Shown: in pieces, positions 1 to 8,696 of the stretch
Layout of the letters: each line of letters starts with the position of its first letter
How positions within the stretch are numbered: position 1 is the stretch's first letter
NCBI GenBank assembly: GCA_963742305.1
Contig: CAVULN010000048.1
Location: 1-64,000, forward strand
Length of the DNA: 64,000 bases
Direction of reading: 5' to 3'
From: Roseiarcus sp963742305
Lineage (GTDB): Bacteria > Pseudomonadota > Alphaproteobacteria > Rhizobiales > Beijerinckiaceae
The notes under the pieces: model-generated
What the model saw: the letters and a program-made list of their open reading frames with translations, nothing else
What the model was told of the DNA's origin: nothing
Database searches by the model: none
Position numbers and translations under genes: made by a program

Positions 1-535
1 TGGGGGTGGAGGAGGTCGCGAGCGTCGCATAGAACGACCAGGTGGTGTACGTGCAATTCGCAGGCGAAGTGCTGAATTTGCCCGGCAGGGCGCCGAACTT
101 GTAGCCGTAATAGGCGCACGCCCCCGACGCGTTGGTTTTCCTGAAGCTCAGCGCCCCCGAACTCGGCAGGTAGGCGAGCCAGTAATTGCCGGCGGCCAGC
201 GGGATCGGCGTGGCGACATTGGCCGTATTCCAGCCTTTGGTCGGGGTAAAGCTCACGGTCGAGGCTTTGAGCGCGCCAGGCCCACCCTTGGGACCGGTTG
301 CGTCATAGATCCCGAGGATCAGCTTTCCGCCAGGGGCGGTGACGTAGAACGACAGGCTCTGGATAGTCGCGGCCTGGCCGAGCTTGGCGCTCTGGGCGAG
401 CAGAAGATTGCGGTTTTGCGAGTTGTCGGCGGACAGCACCGCCGTATCGCCGATGGTGATCGACTGTGCCTGCGCGGCGCTGAACATGGCCGGAACGCAG
501 CTTGCTGCGATGAGGCATTCGCGAAGAAAGCGCAT
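1..535 (-). CDS. Secreted protein of unknown function (C-terminus beyond window edge)
   Basis: The reading frame is open from position 535 down to position 1, so the C-terminus lies outside the window. The N-terminus is a typical Sec signal peptide: a basic start (MRFLREC), a hydrophobic stretch and an AQA-type cleavage site near residue 25. The mature part is rich in Gly, Ser, Thr, Ala and aromatic residues, with alternating hydrophobic segments typical of a beta-sandwich. I do not recognise the family. The start at 535 is preferred over the ATG at 544 because GGAGGGG lies about 9 bases upstream of 535 but directly abuts 544. Export is well supported; function is unknown. Confidence 0.7.
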   Translation of the reverse strand, partial: MRFLRECLIAASCVPAMFSAAQAQSITIGDTAVLSADNSQNRNLLLAQSAKLGQAATIQSLSFYVTAPGGKLILGIYDATGPKGGPGALKASTVSFTPTKGWNTANVATPIPLAAGNYWLAYLPSSGALSFRKTNASGACAYYGYKFGALPGKFSTSPANCTYTTWSFYATLATSSTP

Positions 536-2021
536 TTGAAACATCCCCTCCACAAGTCCGGATTCCGATTAGAGGCGTGTCGCTGGCCGTATTGGCATTG
601 TCGGAGACCAGCCTTCGTCAGAGCGTTAGCGGCAAGGCGCGCATTTTATTCTTTGCCGCCTATTCTCGCCTGGACTCGAGCCCGTGATTGGCGCCTCCAG
701 CCCAAGCGAGGGCACCGCCCTTGTTCGGCAATCAACTCCACAGCGTCGTGTTTCAGCGGCAACGTCCTTCCGTGTACTGTCCAGTTCTGGGCAGTGAAGT
801 TCATCGAGGTTTAGCGGGCACGTGAGCCGGTTTATGGCAGGCAGCCCGGGACGATTTGCCGAATCTGATCACCCAATTTGAACTTTTTCCTCTCGTTGCA
901 CCTCGTCAGAATCCAGGTCTACTGATAAATTTAACTGTAGGTGGCTGGAATTACTGTTTATGGAGTGTTTTTACCTGCGTCTCTAATATCATAGCAACCA
1001 AATTATCGATCATATGTCCAGCCGTTCTTGTGTCTCCACATTTATGTTGGTCACACCTTCTCCTGATCGACTAATTCCTGCTTATGTTTCCTCATTTATG
1101 GGGAGGCTTTATTAAGCAAACTGGAGGCGTCTATTGCCTTACTCGGAATAGATATTTAAAAACTTCATGGCGCGATAAACATTCTAAAATCGACCTCCTT
1201 TCGGAACCCGTGGTATTTCATAACGCGAGTTCAGCTTCTGCCTCGCCTTCCGATTCGCGTTCATGCCCGTATCGGCCCTGCAATGCTCGTTTTGCGTTCG
1301 ACAAAGCCGGAGCCGGGAGAACGCGTCATTCGCCGGGACCCCAACGGCGATTGGGCCTCGCTCGGCCCTCCCTCCCCCGGCTGCGCGGTAAGGTGCCGCG
1401 CCTTATCCCGGCCTGTGAAACGTGCCCCGCGCCGGTTCGGCTCGCGCAACAAATTATTGAAAAGGCGGCAATCACAATCCGCCCGCGCTCCGGCGGAGGC
1501 AGACGGCGTCTTTGCTGGCCCCCGTGAACCGCAACGGCGGCGGAAGACGCCCGTCCTTCCGGGTGGACCGTTTGCCCGCGCTCTCGGCGGGAGGACGTGA
1601 TTTGTAGGGCGGCGTCGCTGACGCCCCGCCGGTTGGGTTCTTGGCCCGTCGTGAGACGGGTGTCCTGATGGACGCCCGATCGACGAGGATCTACAGGCCG
1701 CCCTGGTTTGGCGACCCGGTTTGGCGGTTGTGAAGTTGCGCGAAGGAGCGGCTCATGTAAATTTGGACGGCCGACTGGGAGATGATGGAGAGACGGTGCG
1801 CGCACGGCGACGCCTGGGCACAACCTAGAGGTGTCTCTCAGTGCCGGAAAAGAAAATCTTATTTTTTTGCTCGTAACCCTTTGAAAAGTCGAGACTACGA
1901 GGAATAAGAGCGAATAAAACAAGCTTTTGCTTGCATTTATTTGCATTCCCTTGCCTTCGCTTGGAAGCAATTCTCGCGCTGGTTGAATCTCCCACGGACC
2001 GGGCGGCCCTGGCGCGCCTTG
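536..2021. other. Long gene-poor region with an AT-rich patch
   Basis: No reading frame here combines protein-like composition with a ribosome-binding site. Roughly 850-1240 is clearly more AT-rich than the rest of the window and contains many stops. About 1250-1800 is GC-rich and full of short inverted repeats (see separate entry). About 1840-1975 is AT-rich again with repeated TTGC/TTTG words. Frames of 105 and 214 codons cross the GC-rich part in opposite directions and both look like by-products of composition. The AT-rich patch may be decayed foreign DNA. Confidence 0.5.
1485..1735 (+). ncRNA. Candidate structured RNA (cluster of hairpins)
   Basis: Several strong inverted repeats follow each other. 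GGCGTCTT at 1505-1512 pairs with AAGACGCC at 1544-1551. CCCGC at 1575-1579 pairs with GCGGG at 1587-1591. CCCGTC and GACGGG close a GTGA (GNRA-type) tetraloop at 1645-1660. A further GGCG/GCGTC hairpin lies near 1613-1632. Successive stems with a GNRA loop in a region without a credible gene suggest a folded RNA. It does not match the RNase P, tmRNA, SRP or 6S consensus as I know them. Strand and ends are guesses; GC-rich DNA can produce such stems by chance. Confidence 0.25.
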
Positions 2022-2540
2022 CTATCCCAGGGGCGCGTAGCCGCCGAGGCGTCGGGCGAGCGCCGGTTCGTCGGCGCCCTCGCTGACGCCCACCACGGCG
2101 CCGAGGACGATCGCGTGGGAATGGCGCTCGATCGCCTCCTCAAGCAGGCAATCGAAAGCCGCGATCGCATCGGCGAGGACGGGAGCGCCGGTCGAGAGCG
2201 TCACCCATTGGGCGCCGTCGAAGCGGCGGGCGCCATGCGCGCCGCCATGTCCGCTGAAGCGATGGGCAAGCGCCTCGTGGCGCGCAGCGATGAGGTTGAC
2301 GGAGAATGCGCCGGCCTCACGCAATGCGGCAAGGGTCGAGGAGGAGCGCGCGAGGCAGACGATGAGCGTGGGCGGCGCGAGCGAGAGGGAGGCGACGGAG
2401 ACGACCGTACAGCCGCGCCGCGCTTCGCCCCCGCCGCAGGCGACGATCGCGACCCCCGAGGCGAACAACCGCATCGCATGGCGAAAGGCGGCGCCGTCGG
2501 CGTGGCGCACCCGCCGGTCGCTCACGCGCGCGCGCCCCAT
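2022..2540 (-). CDS. Flavin reductase domain protein (HpaC-like)
   Basis: This 172-residue protein fits the flavin reductase-like, FMN-binding split-barrel family: an FRHAMRLFASGVAIV start corresponding to the usual FRxAMxxFxTGVxVVT, then SVASLSLAPPTLIVCL (flavin phosphate region), SAFSVN-type AGAFSVNLIA, and a closing LGAVVGV strand. Such proteins reduce FMN or FAD with NAD(P)H, often for a partner monooxygenase. No monooxygenase lies nearby, so the partner is unknown. The start at 2540 has GGAGA five bases upstream. It is on the same strand as pgeF but separated by about 140 bases. Family assignment is solid; the substrate is not. Confidence 0.8.
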   Translation of the reverse strand: MGRARVSDRRVRHADGAAFRHAMRLFASGVAIVACGGGEARRGCTVVSVASLSLAPPTLIVCLARSSSTLAALREAGAFSVNLIAARHEALAHRFSGHGGAHGARRFDGAQWVTLSTGAPVLADAIAAFDCLLEEAIERHSHAIVLGAVVGVSEGADEPALARRLGGYAPLG

Positions 2541-2679
2541 GTCTTCTCCGAGGCCTGAGCGAACATGGGAGACCCCCTCAGGGCGCGTTTCGATTCACCG
2601 GCGCCGAATTGTCAGGAAACGGGTTGCGGCGTTCATTGGGCGCGCGCCGACGGCCTGTCAAGGAACGGCCGCCGAGGAG

Positions 2680-3456
2680 TCAATTCATGACGATGACCGA
2701 GACCAGCCGGCCGTAATCCGGTTCCTTCCGATGGGTGGCGCGGCGATAGCTGAAGAAGCGCCGCTCATCGGCGTAGGTGTCGAGGCCGAGATCCTCAAAC
2801 CGGCCAATTCCGGCGCGCCGCGCGCGTTCGGCGATGTAGGCGTTGAGGTTGAACATCGAGTGGCCCGCTCTCCGGCTCGGGGTGAAGTAACGAGCCGGGT
2901 TCTCGCCCGCGACGGCGAAGGCGGCGACGAACTCGGGGCCAACCTCGTAGGATTTGGGCCCGATGCAAGGGCCCAGCGCGGCGGCGATACCGCCGCGCCT
3001 CGCGCCGAGCCGCTCCATCGCCGCGACGGCGGCTTCGACCACTCCGGCGAGCGCCCCTTTCCAGCCCGCATGCGCTGCGCCGATGACATGCGCGCGCTCG
3101 TCGGCGAACAGGATCATGCCGCAGTCTGCGCCCGTCACCCCGAGCGCCAGGCCCGGGGTTGCGGTCACCAGGGCGTCGCAGCGGGGGCGCGCGTCCAGCG
3201 CCCAGGGCTCGGAGATGGCGACCGCGTCGGGCGAATGAATTTGGTAGGGCACGGCGAGTCGCCCGGGCTCGACCCCGAGCGCGGCGGCGGCCCGGGCGCG
3301 GTTCTCGCTCACCGCCTCCGGCGCGTCACGCGAGCCGACGCCGACGTTCAGAGACGCATAGACCCCTTCGGAGACGCCGCCGAGGCGGGTGAAAAACCCG
3401 TGCGCAAGGCCCGGAAGCCGCAATGACTCCGCGGTCAGGAACTGAGCCGCGCTCAC
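2680..3456 (-). CDS. pgeF: Purine nucleoside phosphorylase / laccase-domain protein (YfiH/PgeF family)
   Basis: The 258-residue product has the hallmarks of the DUF152/YfiH family: GLAHGFFTRLGGVSEG near the N-terminus, the metal-binding TGADCGMILFAD and GAAHAGWKGALAG blocks, then ALGPCIGPKSYEVG. Members act on purine nucleosides (adenosine phosphorolysis/deamination) and were earlier called polyphenol oxidases; E. coli YfiH is linked to peptidoglycan precursor editing. The chosen GTG start overlaps the stop of the upstream methyltransferase by four bases (GTGA), giving a tight lgt-methyltransferase-pgeF operon. The frame stays open further upstream, but that part is antisense-like sequence inside the methyltransferase gene. 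The order is common in Rhizobiales. Confidence 0.88.
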   Translation of the reverse strand: MSAAQFLTAESLRLPGLAHGFFTRLGGVSEGVYASLNVGVGSRDAPEAVSENRARAAAALGVEPGRLAVPYQIHSPDAVAISEPWALDARPRCDALVTATPGLALGVTGADCGMILFADERAHVIGAAHAGWKGALAGVVEAAVAAMERLGARRGGIAAALGPCIGPKSYEVGPEFVAAFAVAGENPARYFTPSRRAGHSMFNLNAYIAERARRAGIGRFEDLGLDTYADERRFFSYRRATHRKEPDYGRLVSVIVMN

Positions 3457-4547
3457 GCGGACTTCGGACCTGCTGGCTGAAAGCCGGGCGGCGGTCGCAG
3501 CCTGCGGTCGGCGACCGCCATCACCTTGAACAGCGCGCCCATTTCCCCCTGACCCTTGCCAGCCAGCCGCGCCCGCGCGCGTTCGAACTCCTCCGCGTGG
3601 TCGAGAGTAGCCCGCTCGGCAAGCGCCTTGGTCCTCAAGTCGATGCCGATGGCGCGCAGGAAATCGCCCTGATCGATCGGGCCATAGACGGCGGCGCCGG
3701 CGGCGCTGGCGCTCCGCGCCATCGCTGCGAAATCGACATGCGCGGTGAGGTCGCACTCGCCGGGCGAAACGAGCGGGTCGACATAACGGTGCGCCCGCAG
3801 GGCCTGCAGCGTGTCGCCAAACCGGGTGACGGCGTGGCCGTAGTCGATCAGCAGCGCCGCGCCGCCCTGTTTCGCGATCCGGGCGCCAAGTTCAAACATC
3901 AGCCGATGGCCGGAAGGGTTGACTTCCAGGATTTCACCGTTCGCCGCGTTCGCTCTGATATAGGGCTCGGCCTTGTCCGCAACCCCGAAGACAAGCGCGC
4001 CGTCGCCGTTTGCGCGGATTGTGCGCTCACGCCACTGGCCGCTCACCCGCACAAACTGGCGCACGGGCAGGGCGTCGAGAAACTCGTTGCCGATGACGAT
4101 CGCCGGTCCGTCCGGAACTTCCTTGAGCGTCTGCGCCCAGGAGACCGCCACCCCGCCGTCTACGAGCAGATCGTGCTGCATCGCGGCCAGCGCCGGGCTC
4201 GTCTCGACCAGCCGGACGTCGAGCGCATTGCGAAAGGCCGGGACAATGCGGGCGGCGCGCAGCGCGTCGCTCATCAGCGTGCCGCGGCCCGGCCCCAGTT
4301 CGACGAGCCGCACGGGATCGGGCGAGCCCATGCTCGACCACACTTCGGCGGACCAAAGCCCAATCAGCTCGCCGAACATCTGGGATATCTCCGGCGCGGT
4401 GGTGAAATCCCCTGTCGCGCCGAATGGATCCCGGTTCATGTAGTAGCCGTGATCCGGGTGGGCGAGCGCCAGCTGCATGAACTGTTCGACCGTGATCGGT
4501 CCGCGCTCGACGATCAGCGCCCGGATTTCATCGAGGAGCGGGGTCAT
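3453..4547 (-). CDS. Class I SAM-dependent methyltransferase, MidA/NDUFAF7 family
   Basis: The 364-residue protein begins LLDEIRALIVERGPITVEQF and carries DHGYYMNRDPFGATGDF, FTTAPEISQMFGELIG and the SAM-binding LVELGPGRGTLMSDAL, all diagnostic of the DUF185/MidA family. The mitochondrial homologue NDUFAF7 dimethylates an arginine of a complex I subunit, so a role in respiratory complex I maturation is plausible but not shown. The ATG at 4547 overlaps the lgt stop (ATGA) and the stop overlaps the pgeF start, so the three genes are translationally coupled. An ATG ten codons earlier is rejected because it would lie inside the lgt coding sequence. Confidence 0.87.
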   Translation of the reverse strand: MTPLLDEIRALIVERGPITVEQFMQLALAHPDHGYYMNRDPFGATGDFTTAPEISQMFGELIGLWSAEVWSSMGSPDPVRLVELGPGRGTLMSDALRAARIVPAFRNALDVRLVETSPALAAMQHDLLVDGGVAVSWAQTLKEVPDGPAIVIGNEFLDALPVRQFVRVSGQWRERTIRANGDGALVFGVADKAEPYIRANAANGEILEVNPSGHRLMFELGARIAKQGGAALLIDYGHAVTRFGDTLQALRAHRYVDPLVSPGECDLTAHVDFAAMARSASAAGAAVYGPIDQGDFLRAIGIDLRTKALAERATLDHAEEFERARARLAGKGQGEMGALFKVMAVADRRLRPPPGFQPAGPKSA

Positions 4548-5365
4548 GGCGAGAATTCCCGCCGCCGGCAGCTCCACGCCATGAGCGCGACGCCGACGAT
4601 GATGAGCGGAAGGGAAAGGACCATTCCCATCGTGAGCCCGTGTCCAAGGGCCTCGAGGCGCGGATCGGGTTCGCGAAAGAATTCGCTGAAGATGCGCGCC
4701 GCGCCGTAGACGATGGCGAACACGCCGGTAAGGAAGCCCGGACGGCGCAAAGCGCCTCTTTGGGCGAGCGTAAAAAGGATGACAAACGCCAGCAGTCCTT
4801 CGAGAAGCGCTTCATAGATCTGGCTTGGGTGGCGCGGTTGGCCGTCCGTCCCGGGAAAGACAACCGCCCAAGGGACATCGGTCGGGCGGCCCCAGAGCTC
4901 AGGACGAATGAAGTTGGCGATCCGGCCGAAGAAGATCCCGATCGGCGCCGCGAGCGAGCAGAGGTCGAGCACGGTCAGCGCGGGCGCGCCATGGCGCCGC
5001 GAGAACAGGAGGACGCCGATCAGCGCGCCGATCAGCCCCCCATGAAAGGCCATGCCGCCTTTCCAGATCTTGAGGATCTCGAGCGGATTGGAGAAGTAGT
5101 ATTGCGGATCGTAGAACAGCACATTGCCGAGCCGTCCGCCGATGATGACGCCGAAGGCGCAGTAGAGGAGCAGATCGTCGATTGTCTCGGCATTCGGGCG
5201 CTTCCGCCCGTTCCAGTACCGGTCATCGGAGACGATCCGGCGAATGAGCCGCCAGCCCAGGACCAGTCCGGCGATATAGGCGAGCGCGTACCAGCGGATG
5301 GCCAGCGGGCCCCATTGCACGAGAATGGGATTGATCGCCGGAAAGGGCAGAACGAGTGTCGGCAT
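4544..5365 (-). CDS. lgt: Phosphatidylglycerol-prolipoprotein diacylglyceryl transferase
   Basis: Lgt transfers diacylglycerol from phosphatidylglycerol to the lipobox cysteine of prolipoproteins in the inner membrane. The 273-residue product is a polytopic membrane protein with the conserved GGMAFHGGLIGA motif, the Lgt signature GRIANFIRPELWGRP and RHPSQIYEALLEG. The start at 5365 (MPTLVLPFPAINPI) fits the family; the frame remains open upstream but the added residues are low-complexity. The gene heads a three-gene operon with MidA-like and pgeF genes, linked by 4-base overlaps. Length and motifs are normal, so the call is secure. Confidence 0.95.
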   Translation of the reverse strand: MPTLVLPFPAINPILVQWGPLAIRWYALAYIAGLVLGWRLIRRIVSDDRYWNGRKRPNAETIDDLLLYCAFGVIIGGRLGNVLFYDPQYYFSNPLEILKIWKGGMAFHGGLIGALIGVLLFSRRHGAPALTVLDLCSLAAPIGIFFGRIANFIRPELWGRPTDVPWAVVFPGTDGQPRHPSQIYEALLEGLLAFVILFTLAQRGALRRPGFLTGVFAIVYGAARIFSEFFREPDPRLEALGHGLTMGMVLSLPLIIVGVALMAWSCRRREFSP

Positions 5366-5613
5366 CGGACGCCCCCAGATGCGCTGGGGCCGCGACGACG
5401 TCAAGTGAGCCACGCCGGATCGTGCGCGGGCCGCCCGGTTGAGCGGCCGCGCGATCGGCGCAAACGGGCTCGAAGCCTTTGAGAATCGAGCGGGTCTGCG
5501 CGAGTGAGACGCCCCGCTGACGGCGATAACGGCGGAACGATCGCGGGGATCGGCGACATCGTCGCGCGCCTGTCGAAACGACAGCAAGCCCGCATGATTC
5601 GCTGGCCCCCGCG

Positions 5614-5641
5614 CTGGCCGGCGCGCGCGGGCGCCGGCCAG
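5614..5641. repeat. Perfect 11-bp inverted repeat (hairpin)
   Basis: CTGGCCGGCGC (5614-5624) and GCGCCGGCCAG (5631-5641) form a perfect stem around a 6-base GC loop. It lies in the 355-base divergent spacer between lgt and the UPF0104-type gene, where I see no other gene. There is no T-tract, so it is not a standard terminator; it could be an mRNA-leader hairpin or a repeat unit. Confidence 0.6.
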
Positions 5642-5720
5642 CCAGTCTTGCGTTCGCCCGCTCGCTCGGGCACGAAGGGCGGGCGGGGCGCCAGGTGAGC
5701 CGTTGAGATCCACGACCGGG

Positions 5721-6695
5721 ATGAAACGCGTTCACGACCTCGCATGGCCGGTCATCGGCCTCAGCGCCGTCGCGGTGTCGTCCTGGCTCCTGTTCAAGGA
5801 TCTTCGCGGGCTGTCGCTCGCCAGCCTCAAAAGCGCGCTGTTCGCAATTTCGCCGGCCCGGTGGCTGCTCGCGATCGGTTCGACCTCCCTCGCCTATTTG
5901 GCGCTGGCCTGGTACGACCGGATCGCGCTCTTGCATCTTGGCCGGCGCATCGGCTGGCGATACGTGGCTGTGGCGTCGTTCACCACCTATGCGCTCGCCC
6001 ATAACATCGGCGCTTCGGTCTTTTCCGGCGCGGTCGTGCGGTATCGGGCCTATTCCGAGAAGGGGCTTAGCGTCGGTGAGGTCGGCGTTTTGGTTGCGTT
6101 CTGCTCGTTCACCTTTGCGCTCGGAGCGGCGATGGTCGCCGGCCTTTCGCTCATGTTTCAGCCTGAACTCGCCCGGCGGTTCGCCGGCGCGCCGCTGTGG
6201 CTCGGCCAGGCCGTTGCGGCGGCGCTCGTGGCGGCGCCCGGTCTCTATGTCATCGGCGCGCTCCTGCATTTTCCTCCGGTCAAGCTCGGCCCTTTCCGGC
6301 TGGTCTACCCGCGTCCGCCGGTCGCGGCCCGGCAAATGGTCGCGGGCCCTCTCGAGCTGATCGGCGCGTCGGGCATCATCTATTTCGCTCTTCCCGCAGC
6401 GGCCAATCCCGGCTTCGCGGTCGTGCTCGGCGTTTTCGTCGTCTCGTTTTCGATCGCGCTCATCAGTCACGCGCCCGGGGGCCTCGGCGTGCTCGAGATC
6501 ACGTTTCTCAAGGCGATGCCCGACGTGCCGCAGGCCAATGTGGTCGCCGCGCTCCTGGTTTTCCGGCTTCTCTATCTGATCCTGCCGCTGATCTTCGCGC
6601 TGATCGTGGTGCTCGACTACGAGCGCAGGCGCTGGCGCGCCCCGGCGGCGACGAGAGGAGGCGATCCCGATGGCCGCCGCAATTCCGATCACTGA
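5721..6695 (+). CDS. UPF0104/YbhN-type integral membrane protein (lysylphosphatidylglycerol synthase TM-like)
   Basis: This 324-residue protein has about eight hydrophobic segments and the family features seen in MprF flippase domains: the LAHNIGASVFSGAVVRYRAY segment, and SHAPGGLGVLE in the C-terminal third. It lacks the cytoplasmic aminoacyl-transferase domain of full MprF, so it cannot itself make lysyl-PG. A lipid-translocating role is an inference from the family. The ATG at 5721 is preferred to a TTG at 5703, though neither has a clear ribosome-binding site. Its 3' end overlaps the pncA start by 26 bases, implying co-transcription. Confidence 0.8.
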   Translation: MKRVHDLAWPVIGLSAVAVSSWLLFKDLRGLSLASLKSALFAISPARWLLAIGSTSLAYLALAWYDRIALLHLGRRIGWRYVAVASFTTYALAHNIGASVFSGAVVRYRAYSEKGLSVGEVGVLVAFCSFTFALGAAMVAGLSLMFQPELARRFAGAPLWLGQAVAAALVAAPGLYVIGALLHFPPVKLGPFRLVYPRPPVAARQMVAGPLELIGASGIIYFALPAAANPGFAVVLGVFVVSFSIALISHAPGGLGVLEITFLKAMPDVPQANVVAALLVFRLLYLILPLIFALIVVLDYERRRWRAPAATRGGDPDGRRNSDH

Positions 6696-7311
6696 CGAGG
6701 ACGTTCTTCTGGCGATCGACCTGCAGGCCGATTTCATGCCGGGCGGGGCGCTCGCGGTCGAGGGGGGCGACGCGATCACGCCCCTCGTCAACCGCTTGGC
6801 GGCGCGGTTCGGGAACGTGGTCGTCACCCAGGACTGGCATCCGCCGAGCCACGCCTCGTTCGCGGCCGCCCACGCGGGCGCGAAGCCCTTCGAGACGAAG
6901 CGCCTCCATTACGGCGACCAGACCCTCTGGCCCGAGCATTGCGTGCAGGGAACGCCGGGCGCGGCGCTCGATCCCCGCCTCGCGACCGATCCCGCCTTCC
7001 TCATCCTGCGCAAGGGCATGCATCCGGGGATCGACTCCTATTCCGCCTTCGTCGAGGCCGACGGCAAGACCACGACCGGACTTGCGGCGCTGCTCAGGGC
7101 GCGCGGGGTCAGGCGGGTCTTCGCCTGCGGGCTCGCGACCGACTTCTGCGTCGCCCATTCGGCGCTGGACGCGCGGCGCGACGGCTTCGAGACCTTCGTC
7201 ATCGAGGACGCCTGCCGGGCGATCGACGCCGACAATTCGCTCGAGCGGGCCTGGGCGCGGATGAACGCCGCCGGCGTCCGGCGCGTCGAGTCGGCCGAGC
7301 TGCTGGGCTAG
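6670..7311 (+). CDS. pncA: Nicotinamidase
   Basis: PncA hydrolyses nicotinamide to nicotinate in the NAD salvage pathway. The 213-residue product has the full active site: catalytic Asp17 (IDLQADF), metal ligands Asp55, His57 and His61 in DWHPPSHASF, Lys115 (RKGMHPG) and the nucleophile Cys160 (ATDFCVAHSA). Length is normal for the family. A strong ribosome-binding site (GAGAGGAGG) precedes the ATG and lies inside the end of the upstream membrane-protein gene. Both genes are probably on one transcript, with no evident functional link. Confidence 0.94.
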   Translation: MAAAIPITDEDVLLAIDLQADFMPGGALAVEGGDAITPLVNRLAARFGNVVVTQDWHPPSHASFAAAHAGAKPFETKRLHYGDQTLWPEHCVQGTPGAALDPRLATDPAFLILRKGMHPGIDSYSAFVEADGKTTTGLAALLRARGVRRVFACGLATDFCVAHSALDARRDGFETFVIEDACRAIDADNSLERAWARMNAAGVRRVESAELLG

Positions 7312-7765
7312 CGGCGCCTAGAAAGAGGCGGCGGAATTCAACCAGAGGGCGAGTTGCGGGAAAGCCAATTGAAATAAAAGCAGGCAAAACGCCTTCAATT
7401 TACTTCCACTTATTTCTCGGAATCTGGGCTTTTCAATGGGTTACAGCCGAAGAAATAGAAAAATTTTCCTCCCGTTCGACTCGCCTGTGAGGTTGCAGGA
7501 AAGCATGTCCCGCGCCCTTCCCGATCTTCGCCGGGCGCCGGTCGCTCGGCCTATCTCTGACCAACAGAAAATATGGTACTCTCATTTCTGATTTTGTCAA
7601 GATAACAATTGGCAACCCCGGTCGACAGCGACCCGTGGCACGAATTGGCGCGGGGCGCTAATATGAGGCCGCTCCTTGACCACGTATGGGGCGTCTCCTG
7701 CGGCCAGGATCGTGCCTGCGCAAGCGACTGGCCTCGCGCCTTCGATCGCTGACAATCGGCTCCTG
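7312..7765. other. Intergenic region, AT-rich in part
   Basis: This 454-base spacer separates pncA from the decayed DUF3800 gene. Its middle part (about 7370-7480 and 7570-7610) is clearly AT-rich compared with the flanking genes, which marks the left edge of a segment of foreign composition running to about 8580. No convincing gene, repeat or terminator is seen; a 60-codon minus-strand frame lacks protein-like features. Confidence 0.4.
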
Positions 7766-8578
7766 ATGGTCTTGCAAGCCTTCATCGATGATAGCGCAGA
7801 TGAAGGCGGAACGTTTGTTCTCGCCGGTCATATCGCTACCGCAGAGGTCTGGATGAGCTTCACCAAAGAGTGGGAGGGGATGTTACCATTTGGAATTCGG
7901 GGTAAAAACGGCGCGCTCTATTTCAAGATGAACGAAATGGCTTCTATTCCAGATAGAATGGAGAGGGTTGGAGCGCTTTATCGCGTTATTGAAAATTACG
8001 ATATAATATCGATCTCATGTCAACTAAACGTATCAGAATTACGCCGAGCGCAGTCAAGATTTTGCGATTCTTAATAAAACTTTTGATTGGGGACCGTATT
8101 CCGATCCGTACATTTGCGCTTTCCGGGGCCTAATGGATAGTGTTCATGATCTACGATTAAATATTCCTGCACTGCCCAGCAGCGATACGATTGATTTTAT
8201 TTTTGATAATCAATCACAGAAAAGAGTAATATTACAATCATGGGAAGAATATGTCGAGACTAAGCCACCTGAAGTTAGGCGCTTTACGGGAGCGCACCAC
8301 GATTTGAAGATGATAAAAACTTCATACCCTTGCAAGCTGCTGATCTATGGGCGTGGTGGATTAGAAAATGGTAAAATGATGGCAACCTGGTTAGCGGAAG
8401 AGAGCCCAAGGGTTTTTTAAAGTCGCCGGGTTTTGTTGAGTCGAAACGTCCACGAAAATCGATATTAATATCATATACAGAAGATCATCTTGCGCAATGG
8501 TGTAAGGATCTATTATCCGCTACTTTTCCTAACGAAGTTATTTTTGACTCTCGATATGACGGGGTGAAATGGCCGTAA
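7766..8578 (+). pseudogene. DUF3800 family protein, decayed
   Basis: Three reading frames must be joined to recover one protein. The first, from the ATG at 7766, starts MVLQAFIDDSADEGGTFVLA, the FIDDSG-type N-terminus of DUF3800. Near 8045 the similarity moves to the next frame (FAILNKTFDWGPYSDP onward). Near 8300 it moves again, to a frame with FIPLQAADLWAWWIRK, the C-terminal signature of the family. An in-frame TAA follows at RKW before the last 60 or so residues, which end at 8578. Two frame breaks plus a stop make a true pseudogene likely. The AT-rich composition and foreign codon use indicate horizontal acquisition. The family's function is unknown; an RNase H-like fold has been suggested. 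Confidence 0.75.
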
Positions 8579-8696
8579 CGAGATTTCAATCGAATTTGTC
8601 GTTCGCGGTGCGGCAGCAGCCAGCGATATGTCCGGTTTAGGGGGCGTGCGGTCGGCCGCGAGGCAACCGCCTACGCCGCCGGATTCGAAAAGCAAC

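Noticed and set aside
856..1074. 72-codon plus-strand frame in the AT-rich patch
   Set aside because: No ribosome-binding site and no recognisable motif; short open frames are expected at this length.
1283..1600. 105-codon plus-strand frame
   Set aside because: Arg/Pro-rich, no ribosome-binding site, and it ends within the cluster of hairpins; composition effect is more likely than a gene.
1669..1731. 20-residue open frame starting MDARSTRIY
   Set aside because: No ribosome-binding site, and it lies inside the hairpin cluster; too short to support as a gene without conservation data.
3457..3756. Upstream extension of pgeF
   Set aside because: The extra residues are encoded inside the MidA-like methyltransferase gene and the family starts at the GTG overlapping its stop.
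5223..6827. 534-codon minus-strand frame across lgt and the UPF0104-type gene
   Set aside because: It overlaps two well-supported genes and has only low-complexity charged sequence.
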